Positions 9,015 to 16,561 of a stretch of DNA of 57,049 bases are shown here, piece after piece. Both the position numbers and the translations under genes were made by a program. The notes below the pieces were generated by a model. That model did no database searches. It saw only the letters and a program-made list of their open reading frames with translations, and was not told the origin of the DNA. Within the stretch, counting starts at the first letter, position 1. Each line of letters begins with the position of its first letter. The stretch spans positions 1 through 57,049 of the forward strand of contig JAAZEM010000053.1 of the NCBI GenBank assembly GCA_012512265.1. Direction: 5' to 3'. The stretch comes from Armatimonadota bacterium (lineage in GTDB: Bacteria > Armatimonadota > JAAZEB01).

Positions 9015-10070
9015 ATGCGCCTGTCCATCGGCTATCAGCTTCCAGATGAGGATGACTCGCTCGTCGAGATCGTGCGCGACTATCGCGAGAGCATCGCGGA
9101 GGTCTATTTCGCGCTCCCTGGGCATGCAAGCGGGCGCTCTCCTCTCGGTGGCGCCGGCGGGGAGGGGGATCCCGAGGCGCGCGCGATCCTGATGGAAGAG
9201 CTGGCTGCCATCTCGGAGATGGGCGTCGAGCTGGTGCTCCTACTCAACGCCGCGTGTTATGGCGAAGAGGCGATCTCGCGGGCGTTCGCGGAGAGCATCC
9301 GGAAGACTCTGCGCGACTTTCTGGCAGAGCTACCCCTCGCGGCGGTCACCACCACCTCTCCCTTTGTCGCCCGGGTGATCAAGGAAGCGTTCCCGGAGCT
9401 GGAGACGCGCGCCTCAGTGAACATGCGCGTCGGCACGGTGAAGGGGATGCAGTATCTGGCGGATCACTTCGACGGCTTTTGCATGCAGCGCGAGTATAAC
9501 CACGATCCGGATCAGATCGAGGAGCTGAAGGCGTGGTGCGATGCCCACGGCAAGCGCCTCTATTTCCTGGCAAACAGCGGGTGCATGCGCTCCTGCTCGT
9601 GGCAGAGCTTCCATGATAACCTGGTGGCCCATGAGGCCGGAGCCAGCACGAGGGACAACGTCCCGCTGGGGTATCCCAGTCCCTGCTGGGAGTTTATGGC
9701 GCGGAGGGAGAACTGGGTGGCGTATCTCCAGAACACGTGGGTACGCCCGGAGGATTTGCGCCACTACGAGCGGTGGTTTTCACTGGCGAAGCTCGCGACG
9801 CGGATGCATTCCAACCCCAGGAGGGTGGTGGCGGCGTATGCCCGCGGGCGGTTCCACGGCAACCTGCTCGATCTCACGGAGCCGAGCTATGCCCCGCTCC
9901 TGCGAGGCTACATCCTGGACAACCAGCGCTTTCCGGACGACTGGTTCGAACGGACGGCCAGCTGCGACAAAGCCTGCCACCGGTGCGCTTACTGCGAGAG
10001 CGTGCTACAGCAGGTGCTGGTGAGCGTCGAGGAGCTGCTTCGCGGGGTGCAAGGAGGGTCAAGATGCTGA
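9015..10070 (+). CDS. Cys-rich TIM-barrel-like protein resembling peptidase U32 family
   Basis: A 351-residue protein with alternating beta/alpha character (GVELVLLLNAA, AAVTTTSPFVARVIK, ETRASVNMRVG), like U32 proteins. U32 relatives include UbiU/UbiV and RlhA-type RNA/quinone-modifying proteins that carry an Fe-S cluster. Visible Cys are at NSGCMRSCSWQSFHDN (about residues 192-207), PSPCWEF, and a dense C-terminal cluster SCDKACHRCAYCESV (C-x3-C-x2-C-x2-C). These are plausible Fe-S ligands. Start at 9015 has GGAGAG upstream; the frame is open to 8976 but lacks a site there. Its stop overlaps the start of the next Fe-S gene by seven bases (ATGCTGA), implying translational coupling and a shared process. 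Peptidase activity is not implied. Family placement is moderate; function is unknown. Confidence 0.5.
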   Translation: MRLSIGYQLPDEDDSLVEIVRDYRESIAEVYFALPGHASGRSPLGGAGGEGDPEARAILMEELAAISEMGVELVLLLNAACYGEEAISRAFAESIRKTLRDFLAELPLAAVTTTSPFVARVIKEAFPELETRASVNMRVGTVKGMQYLADHFDGFCMQREYNHDPDQIEELKAWCDAHGKRLYFLANSGCMRSCSWQSFHDNLVAHEAGASTRDNVPLGYPSPCWEFMARRENWVAYLQNTWVRPEDLRHYERWFSLAKLATRMHSNPRRVVAAYARGRFHGNLLDLTEPSYAPLLRGYILDNQRFPDDWFERTASCDKACHRCAYCESVLQQVLVSVEELLRGVQGGSRC

Positions 10071-11068
10071 CAGCGGAAATGGTCAAGAAGGAAGCGAAGG
10101 CGCTGGGGGCCGATCTGGTGGGGATCGCCTCGATGGATCGTTACGAGGGCGCTCCCCTGCAGATGGACCCGCGGCAGATCATGCCCGAGGCACGCTCGCT
10201 GATCGTGATGGCGTTCCGGGTGATGCGCGGGAGCCTGCGCGGGATTGAGGAGGGCACCTTCTTCTCGAACTACTCGGCGATGGGCTACGGCGGTCTCACC
10301 TACCTCTACATGCCGTTGGTCGTGATCAACCTGTGCCGCTTCATCGAGGACCACGGCAAGGAGGCGATTCCGATTGGACACCAGAGTGACTGGCGCGCCA
10401 TCGATGGCAACGGCTTCCTGCGCGAGGGGTATAGTCGGCCTGTCGAGCCGGGCCGCGCCGCACCCGATGTGATGATCCACCTGCGGATCGCAGGCTTCCT
10501 GGCCGGCCTGGGCGAGATTGGCTACAGCAAGGTCTTCCTCACCCCGCAATTCGGCCCGCGCCAGCGCCTGGGAGTCGTCCTCACCGAGGCGGAGCTGGAA
10601 CCGGACCCGATCTACAACGGTCCGAAGCTGTGCAACCGCTGCATGGCGTGCGTGCGCGAGTGCCCTGGCAAGGCGATCAGCGCGACGAAGACGGTGAAGG
10701 TGACCCTCGCCGGCCACGAGGTGGAGTGGGGAGAGCTGGACACCGCCGCGTGCGACATCGCCTTCCGCGGCGGCCAGGTGGCCGACCCAGACCACGACAG
10801 CCCAGAGTACATGGAGTCGCTGTACGGCAAGAAGATCACGCGTAGCCCAATCACGCCGTTCTACCGGAAGCCGCGCAACCTCTACAACACGGGCCAGGCG
10901 ATCTGCGGCGGACGCGGGTGCCTGCGTGCCTGCATGATCAATCTGGAGAAGCGCGACGTGCTGGGCAACAAGTTCGACCAGCCGTTCCGCCGCCGCAAGC
11001 CCTGGAAGATGGATTGGTCCGATACCGGCGTGTCTCCCGAGAGCCAGGCCAAGGGCGAAGCCGACTGA
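10064..11068 (+). CDS. QueG / reductive-dehalogenase-like 4Fe-4S protein
   Basis: A 334-residue protein. The N-terminal half (ADLVGIASMDRY, ARSLIVMAFRV, AGLGEIGYSKVFLTPQFGP) resembles the cobalamin-binding part of epoxyqueuosine reductase and reductive dehalogenases. A ferredoxin motif CNRCMACVRECP follows near residue 189, and a second Cys group CGGRGCLRAC sits near residue 284; the second motif is not a textbook CxxCxxCxxxCP. It is likely a redox or electron-transfer partner of the preceding Cys-rich protein: the genes overlap (ATGCTGA) and AAGGAGGG lies seven bases before the ATG. True QueG acts on tRNA queuosine; the divergent second cluster and the context argue against a simple QueG call. 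No signal peptide, so cytosolic. Substrate unknown. Confidence 0.65.
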   Translation: MLTAEMVKKEAKALGADLVGIASMDRYEGAPLQMDPRQIMPEARSLIVMAFRVMRGSLRGIEEGTFFSNYSAMGYGGLTYLYMPLVVINLCRFIEDHGKEAIPIGHQSDWRAIDGNGFLREGYSRPVEPGRAAPDVMIHLRIAGFLAGLGEIGYSKVFLTPQFGPRQRLGVVLTEAELEPDPIYNGPKLCNRCMACVRECPGKAISATKTVKVTLAGHEVEWGELDTAACDIAFRGGQVADPDHDSPEYMESLYGKKITRSPITPFYRKPRNLYNTGQAICGGRGCLRACMINLEKRDVLGNKFDQPFRRRKPWKMDWSDTGVSPESQAKGEAD

Positions 11069-11080
11069 CATGGGCCGCGC

Positions 11081-11932
11081 TCAGAGGAGCACGCGCTTGA
11101 CGCTGCGCACGCCGGCTCCTCCGCCCTGAAGAACCGGACGGTAGGGGCCGGTGCCCTGATCGACGACGGTATCGTCGGCGTCGATCACGAACAGATGCAC
11201 TCCGAGGTCCTCAATTAGGCGGCGCAAGTTCGGCAGGGAGCCCTTCTTGATCGCCTGGATCTCCCTCTCCTGCGCGGAGCCGCGAAAGACGAGGACCGCT
11301 TTGCGGATCTCGTGCGTGCCGTAGCCGGACGGGTCGCCATAGAGGCCATAGTCGCGCAGGAGTTTCTCGCGGTCGAGCTGCTGGTAGTAAGTGGCGATCT
11401 GCAGCACCGAGCGCAAGAGCGACTCGGGGCTCTTCTCGCGTTTCCTCTTCAGCTCGACTACGTAAACGCCGCGCGCATTCTCGATGCCTGGGCTCTCCTC
11501 TTTCACTTGCGTGAGCAGGTCGATCTCGCCGATTCCCGCGCCCCGTTGCGCCTGAAGGGGCACCTCGTAGTCGATTGGCTGGCCGAGCAGGCCAAAACAG
11601 TCGCCGCCATGATCCCGCGAGTAGTTGTAGAGCGCGATAGCTAGGCGTCGCTCGCTGGTGGCACTTCGAGGGGTGGTGGGCGTGCTGACGGTGCCATCAT
11701 GGCCTTGGCGATAGGGCATCGCTCGCTGTGGGGAGATGCCCACGGAACCGAGGAGCTGTGCCACCTGGATGCGCAGTAGCTCCTCAGCGATCACCTCCGC
11801 GAAGGGCTCTTGCGTGTCGGAAGTCTGGCCGGCACGGCCAACGCAGGGACTGCTGTAGAGACGAGCGAGGGGTTGGGTGAAGAGGAGTTCCCGCACGGTG
11901 CGGATCGTCGTCTGCCTCTTGCGATCAGCCAT
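11081..11932 (-). CDS. Orphan protein with a PD-(D/E)XK nuclease-like core
   Basis: A 283-residue protein that I do not recognise as a named family. The middle has the spacing of a restriction-endonuclease-like core: helix Glu94 (SERRLAIALYNY), Asp138 after GIGEID, and E160-x-K162 in VYVVELKRK, followed by a basic helix. The C-terminal 80 residues (RKAVLVFRGSAQ, GVHLFVIDADD) look like an alpha/beta extension. The residues fit a metal-dependent nuclease, but catalysis is not shown. GGAG upstream supports the ATG at 11932. It converges on the Fe-S gene (12-base gap) and lies 97 bases downstream of the isomerase gene on the same strand. No methylase, helicase or toxin-antitoxin partner is adjacent, so it does not look like a classical restriction system. 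Confidence 0.5.
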   Translation of the reverse strand: MADRKRQTTIRTVRELLFTQPLARLYSSPCVGRAGQTSDTQEPFAEVIAEELLRIQVAQLLGSVGISPQRAMPYRQGHDGTVSTPTTPRSATSERRLAIALYNYSRDHGGDCFGLLGQPIDYEVPLQAQRGAGIGEIDLLTQVKEESPGIENARGVYVVELKRKREKSPESLLRSVLQIATYYQQLDREKLLRDYGLYGDPSGYGTHEIRKAVLVFRGSAQEREIQAIKKGSLPNLRRLIEDLGVHLFVIDADDTVVDQGTGPYRPVLQGGGAGVRSVKRVLL

Positions 11933-12029
11933 CGGGATCTCCGACGGATAGACGAGCGCGCCAAGAGCGGCCCCGGAGGACTCGGGGAACCCGTGCGGGC
12001 TCTCCGGGCCCTCCGCAGGCCGGTTAGAT

Positions 12030-12959
12030 TTAGAGCTGGACCTGCGCCCAGGCCTTCTGGAGCGCGCGCTTCGCGTTGGCGACGACGACCTGGCTGGTCT
12101 CGCCCCACGCGGCGATCGGCTTCACCTCGAAGCTGACGATCCGCGGCTCGCCGGCCTTCAGGTAACCGCAGCGGAGCAGCTCCTGCATGAAGTCGGCCAG
12201 CTCGGCGACGCCGTTCTCGCCGCCCTCAACGCCGAAGCGCGGGTGCTCGTCGCCATAGGCCGGGTGCGAGCTGTCGCGCATGACGCAGTTGCCGATATGC
12301 GCGTGGACCATGTGGTCACCCGCCGTTCCCAGCATGTCGGCCGAGGTCTCGCCCAGCAGCGGCGCGTGCGACAGGTCGAGCATCAGGCCAAAGGAGGGGA
12401 ACTCCTTGCGCACGCGCTTCGAGACTTCCACAGCCTCCTTGGTGGGGCCGATGAGCGCGTTCTTGCCAAACGGCACCCGGTCGAACGTCTCCAGGACGAC
12501 GGGCATCGTGCCACACTGGGCGGAGTAGGCACACAGCTCGAGAAGCGAATCGACCAGGCGGTCGGTCGCCTCGCCGTACTTCGAAGGGTCGTCCGGCACG
12601 GGTCCGGAAAGGACGCCGAAGCCGACGCAGCCCAGCTCGTAGGCCATATCCATGCAGCGCTTCAACTCGGTGATGCACGCCTTGCGGGCCGCGTCGTCGA
12701 GGGTGCAGAGGCTCAGCTTCTGGGTGAGCATGCACGGCTGGCCACCGAAGGCGGCCTTCATCCCCGCCTCCTTGATCAGCTTCGCCGCTTCCTTGCGCAC
12801 CTGGGGGTCTTCCATCCGCGTCACCTCAACCGCGGTGAAGAAGGGATCCTCGGCGATCTCGCGCAGCGTCTCGAGGATCGGCCCCTCGCCCTTGATGCAC
12901 TGAGGATAGGCCATAAAATGGATCAGGCCCACATCCGCATAACGGTAAATCGATTCCAT
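12030..12959 (-). CDS. Sugar phosphate isomerase/epimerase (xylose isomerase-like TIM barrel)
   Basis: A 309-residue AP-endonuclease-2/xylose-isomerase-like TIM barrel. Putative metal ligands appear in order as Glu in VVLETFDR, Asp/His in LMLDLSHAPL, His in MVHAHIGNC, and Glu in VSFEVKP, the usual E-D-H-E arrangement of this family. It probably isomerises or epimerises a sugar, keto-sugar or inositol derivative in the cytosol. Start at 12959: GGAGG lies eight bases upstream, inside the codons of an alternative ATG at 12974, so the shorter start is preferred. Such genes are common in polysaccharide- and inositol-catabolic clusters that also hold Gfo/Idh dehydrogenases; one lies 40 kb away here. 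The specific substrate cannot be read from the sequence. Confidence 0.8.
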   Translation of the reverse strand: MESIYRYADVGLIHFMAYPQCIKGEGPILETLREIAEDPFFTAVEVTRMEDPQVRKEAAKLIKEAGMKAAFGGQPCMLTQKLSLCTLDDAARKACITELKRCMDMAYELGCVGFGVLSGPVPDDPSKYGEATDRLVDSLLELCAYSAQCGTMPVVLETFDRVPFGKNALIGPTKEAVEVSKRVRKEFPSFGLMLDLSHAPLLGETSADMLGTAGDHMVHAHIGNCVMRDSSHPAYGDEHPRFGVEGGENGVAELADFMQELLRCGYLKAGEPRIVSFEVKPIAAWGETSQVVVANAKRALQKAWAQVQL

Positions 12960-13217
12960 GCTTGCACCCTCCATCGATAATCACGCCCGCCAGCTCGCGT
13001 TGAGAATCCCTCCGGGAGACACGGCGCAACCCACACCATCCAACCAAGGCCAGGGTCGCCGGGCTCTGGCGAAGGGACTTCCGCCACTCCACTGCCGGGC
13101 ATCAGGCATTTTCACTATCTTTTTGGAGGTTGAACACCGAGAATCCTTTTCCACTGTGCGCTGACGGGAGGAGAGGGCGCGCCGTGCATGGAAGCATCTG
13201 CCAGGAGGGCAACCCGA

Positions 13218-13943
13218 ATGAAGCAGCAACTGCTTGCACACCGCCCGGTGGTCGTGGCGCACCGGGGGGCGTCTGTCGAGGCGCCTGAAAACACGCTCGC
13301 CGCGTTCCGACGCGCCCTGGAGCTGGGCGCGCCCGCAATGGAGCTCGATGTCCACCGAACCGCGGATGGAGAGCTCGTCGCGATCCACGATGCCACCGTG
13401 GACCGCACCACGAATGGCACCGGCGCCGTCGCGGAGATGACGCTGGAGGCGCTGCGCCAGCTGGATGCCGGCGCGTGGAAGGGCAAGGCGTTCGCGGGCG
13501 AGCGGATTCCCACCCTGGCGGAGGTGTGCCGCTTGGCGCGCGGGCGGGCGTCGCTCGTAGTTGAGATCAAGGCCGCCGGGATCGCCGATCAGGTGGTCGC
13601 CACGCTCGAGGCGGAGGGGGTGCTGGACGAGAGCTTCGTCATCTCCTTCTCCCAGGAGACTGCCCGGCGCGTGAAGGAGCTCCGCCCGGACACGACCGTT
13701 GGCCTCCTTTCCGGCAAGGCGGAGGACCTGCCCCTGGTGGCCGAGTTGGGCCTGGACGCATTCTGCCCCCACCATGCTGCGGCCACGGAGGAGATGGCGC
13801 GCGAGCTCCACGCGGCGAATCGGCTCCTGAGCGTCTGGACGGTGAACGACGAGGAGGGGATGCGCCGGATGGCGGCGCTCGGCGCCGATCTTATCACCAG
13901 CGACAACCCCGCCCTGGCCCTGAAGGTGCTCCGCCGCGAGTAG
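13218..13943 (+). CDS. Glycerophosphodiester phosphodiesterase
   Basis: A 241-residue GDPD of typical bacterial cytosolic length. It hydrolyses glycerophosphodiesters to sn-glycerol 3-phosphate and an alcohol, allowing phospholipid head-group recycling. The family's catalytic set is complete: HRG at 15-17, PENT at 23-26, the metal pair in MELDVH (Glu42, Asp44), and the second catalytic His57 in AIHDATVDRTTNG. The last strand block VWTVNDEEGMRRM and LITSDNP is also typical. There is no signal peptide. Start at 13218 is preferred because AGGAGG lies nine bases upstream; an in-frame ATG at 13188 is poorly placed. It converges with the ABC permease gene, with only 14 bases between stops. Confidence 0.93.
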   Translation: MKQQLLAHRPVVVAHRGASVEAPENTLAAFRRALELGAPAMELDVHRTADGELVAIHDATVDRTTNGTGAVAEMTLEALRQLDAGAWKGKAFAGERIPTLAEVCRLARGRASLVVEIKAAGIADQVVATLEAEGVLDESFVISFSQETARRVKELRPDTTVGLLSGKAEDLPLVAELGLDAFCPHHAAATEEMARELHAANRLLSVWTVNDEEGMRRMAALGADLITSDNPALALKVLRRE

Positions 13944-13957
13944 CCACGCGGCTCCGG

Positions 13958-15568
13958 TCACTCAGCGCGCGCCGGAAGGTACCGGCGCGCGCGCTCCTGC
14001 CTCCGCCGCGCCTGCCCCCACACCTCTATGATGGCGGCGAGCCCCATGTAGAGGAAGAACGTGAACACCCAGGTGGAGTTCTGCCCAGCCGGGAGCGACA
14101 GGTCGACCTTTTTCCAGGCCTCTGGCGTGCTCCCGAGGGCGAAGAAGGCGCAGCCCGGGTTGAGATAGAGCGTCCAGGCGAGGATGCCTGGTTGATGCGC
14201 GGGCCCTTTCCATGCGTCGGTGTTGAGGAGGGGGAGGAGTATCAGCGCGACGCCGAGCGTCACATAGGTGAAGATGCCGGCCTGGAGCCGGTTTCCTCTC
14301 ACGACGGAGAAGAAGCGCGCCATCGCTATCCAGAGGAGCGTGCCAGAGAGCGCGACGCCGAGTGCAGCCAGAATGATTCCGGTGATCTGAACCCAGTCCG
14401 TGTGTCCGGCGAGCGGGAAGCCGGTGACAATCACGATGGCCCCGGTGAGGAAGAGAAAGAGGATGTAGGCCGGGCCCGAGGCATAGCCCCCCGTAAAGAG
14501 CCACGAGCGCGCGAAACGCGTCAGCGGCCCGCGGGAAACGCCGGCTTCGAGCGCGGGCACCTCGCCGTAGATCTCGGTGGCATCGCCGGTGCAAAAGAAG
14601 AGCGCAAGCAGCGCGAGCGCGAGGAAAAGCGTGCCGCCTAGAATTGCTGCGGCTTCGCGCAACTCTTCCACCGAGGTGCTCTGGGGCACTCCCCCGAGGA
14701 TGCTCCCAATGCAACAGAACGCCATCGCCGTGAAGAAGGTCCAGGTGAGCCAGCGGAGGGCGCCCGGGCATTCCGATACGCCCGCTTCCAGCTTATGCGC
14801 GGCGCCGGCGGTGGCCAGAAGCGCGGCCAGCAAGGTGAGCACCAGGCTGGGAATCCAGTTGGGCACGTGCCAGCGGTAGAAAGTCGTCTGCTCTGGGCCG
14901 AAGAAGACGGCGAACATCGGGTTGAACCCGGCGAAGAGCATCGCGTCCATCGGGCCAGACTGTATGGTGGCGCCCACGCAGAGGCCGAGGGCAAGGACCG
15001 CCATGTAGGTCGCGGCGGTTGAGATCACCGTGGTGCGTGCCATCGCGGAGATGAGCAGGCCGAGCGCCCCGCAAAAGAGGGTGGCACCCGCGAGCATCAG
15101 GTAGGTGATCGCGATCTCTCCCGGGGAGATGCCGCCCAACATGAAGCAGATCCCCGCAAGCGGGAGCGACGCCGTGAGCAGGAGCGCCGCGAACCCAAAC
15201 GCTGAGAGTAGCTTGCCCTCAGCGATCTCTCGTGGGCGGATCAAGGTGAGCATCAGCAGATCGAGAGTGCGCTGCTCGCGTTCGATCGTGACCATCCCGG
15301 CGGTCAGCGCGGGCATGATGATCGTGAGCATCGCGGCCTGGGTCACGGAAAGCACCTTAAAGAGATCGCGCCCGACCGGATCCGCGTAGATCTCTATCGG
15401 TTGCTTCAGCGCCATGCGTTGCTTGAAGAAGTAGGCACAGAATAGCACGATGGAGAGGAGCATCACATACCAGAAAAGGAGCCAGTAGGCGCGATTCCCG
15501 CGGATCCGCGTGCGCAACTCCTTCCACAACACGGGATTGCTCGGACGAATGGCCGGCACCTGTAGCAT
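13958..15568 (-). CDS. ABC-2 type transporter permease
   Basis: A 536-residue membrane protein starting with the soluble stretch NPVLWKELRTRIRGNRAYW typical of ABC-2 permeases. Many hydrophobic segments follow (LLFWYVMLLSIVLFCAYFF, AALLLTASLPLAGICFML, YLMLAGATLFCGALGLLIS and others); I count roughly ten to twelve. The phrase TIEREQRTLDLLMLTLIRPREIAEGK matches the cytoplasmic coupling region of this family. With the ATPase directly upstream it forms an exporter. Start at 15568 has GGGGGAGAG before ATG; an alternative GTG at 15601 would overlap the ATPase stop as GTGA and add 11 residues. Transported substrate unknown; lipid-linked, polysaccharide or drug export are all possible. Confidence 0.85.
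   Translation of the reverse strand: MLQVPAIRPSNPVLWKELRTRIRGNRAYWLLFWYVMLLSIVLFCAYFFKQRMALKQPIEIYADPVGRDLFKVLSVTQAAMLTIIMPALTAGMVTIEREQRTLDLLMLTLIRPREIAEGKLLSAFGFAALLLTASLPLAGICFMLGGISPGEIAITYLMLAGATLFCGALGLLISAMARTTVISTAATYMAVLALGLCVGATIQSGPMDAMLFAGFNPMFAVFFGPEQTTFYRWHVPNWIPSLVLTLLAALLATAGAAHKLEAGVSECPGALRWLTWTFFTAMAFCCIGSILGGVPQSTSVEELREAAAILGGTLFLALALLALFFCTGDATEIYGEVPALEAGVSRGPLTRFARSWLFTGGYASGPAYILFLFLTGAIVIVTGFPLAGHTDWVQITGIILAALGVALSGTLLWIAMARFFSVVRGNRLQAGIFTYVTLGVALILLPLLNTDAWKGPAHQPGILAWTLYLNPGCAFFALGSTPEAWKKVDLSLPAGQNSTWVFTFFLYMGLAAIIEVWGQARRRQERARRYLPARAE
13965..13992. terminator. GC-only hairpin just past the glycerophosphodiesterase stop
   Basis: The 11-base arms GCGCGCGCCGG (13965-13975) and CCGGCGCGCGC (13982-13992) pair perfectly around the loop AAGGTA. 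It begins 21 bases after the GDPD stop and lies inside the last codons of the convergent ABC permease gene. It could stop read-through from the plus strand; no T-tract follows. Confidence 0.4.
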
Positions 15569-15597
15569 CTCTCTCCCCCTATGGCGGCCCCGCCATC

Positions 15598-16530
15598 TCA
15601 CGAAACGATGCCCCGGGTCACCTTCATGAAGATCTCCTCGAGATCTGTCTGCACCTCATCGAACGACTGGACGCGGACGCCATTCTCAATCAGCCGGCGC
15701 AAGAGGGCGTGTTGCGCGGTCTCATCGCCCGCGAATTCGATTCGGATGGCGGAGTGGACCTCATCCACGCTGGCGGAGAGGATGCCCTCCATCGTCTCTA
15801 GGAGCTCGATCGCCCGATCTGGCTCGTCCAGAACCCGCACCAGGAGCACCCGCCCGCCCCTCACCTGGCGCATGATCTCCTGAACGCCGCCGCTGATCAC
15901 CAGCTTCCCCTTCTCGATGATCCCGATCTTGTTGCAGAAGTCGGCAAGCTCCGGGAGAATGTGCGAGGAGATGAGGATCGTCTTCCCCATGCTCTTCAAC
16001 TCTTTGAGCAGCTCCTTGATCTCGATCCGGGCGCGGGGATCAAGACCAGAGGCTGGCTCGTCGAGGAGGAGCACCTTGGGGTCGTGGACAAGCGTTTTCG
16101 CCAGGCAGAGGCGCTGCTTCATCCCGCGTGAAAGCTCCTCGACGTAGGCGTCGCGCTTCCCGGTGAGGTCCGTCAGCTCCAGCACATCCTGGACGACGTG
16201 GTGACGGCGTTCTGTGGGGATCTTGTAGGCGGCGGCGAAGAAGTCGAGGTACTCCCAGACTTTGATGTCGTCGTAGACGCCGAAGAAGTCTGGCATGTAG
16301 CCGATGACGGCGCGGACCGCCTCCGGCTCGCGAACGATATCGAAGCCGGCGATGGTCGCCGTTCCGGACGTGGGGCGCAGGAGGGTGGCGAGCATCTTGA
16401 TCGTCGTCGTCTTCCCGGCGCCGTTGGGGCCGATGAAGCCGAAGATGTCGCCCTCTTCCAGGTGGAGGCAAAGGTCGTCCACCGCGACCAGTGTCTTATA
16501 CTCCTTGCGCAAGTGCTGGATCGTGATCAA
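15598..16530 (-). CDS. ABC transporter ATP-binding protein
   Basis: A 310-residue ATPase with Walker A GPNGAGKTT (34-42), signature LSRGMKQR (133-140), Walker B VLLLDEP (153-159) and H-loop SSH. The C-terminal 90 residues (LVRVLDEPDRAIELLETMEG, FMKVTRGI) form the extra domain common in ABC-2 drug/lipid/polysaccharide export ATPases. The chosen start is TTG at 16530, with GGAGGT six bases upstream. GTG at 16545 is possible, but its codons contain that ribosome site. It lies between the gldG-like gene and the permease, all on the minus strand: 31 bases after the gldG-like stop and 29 bases before the permease start chosen here. This layout suits one operon. Confidence 0.93.
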   Translation of the reverse strand: MITIQHLRKEYKTLVAVDDLCLHLEEGDIFGFIGPNGAGKTTTIKMLATLLRPTSGTATIAGFDIVREPEAVRAVIGYMPDFFGVYDDIKVWEYLDFFAAAYKIPTERRHHVVQDVLELTDLTGKRDAYVEELSRGMKQRLCLAKTLVHDPKVLLLDEPASGLDPRARIEIKELLKELKSMGKTILISSHILPELADFCNKIGIIEKGKLVISGGVQEIMRQVRGGRVLLVRVLDEPDRAIELLETMEGILSASVDEVHSAIRIEFAGDETAQHALLRRLIENGVRVQSFDEVQTDLEEIFMKVTRGIVS

Positions 16531-16561
16531 CAGGCCACCTCCCACAAGAGCCGTCGCGGTG

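Noticed and set aside
11933..12029. Possible terminator in the gap between the isomerase and nuclease-like genes
   Set aside because: Complementary GC-rich stretches exist but pair only imperfectly; not strong enough to list.
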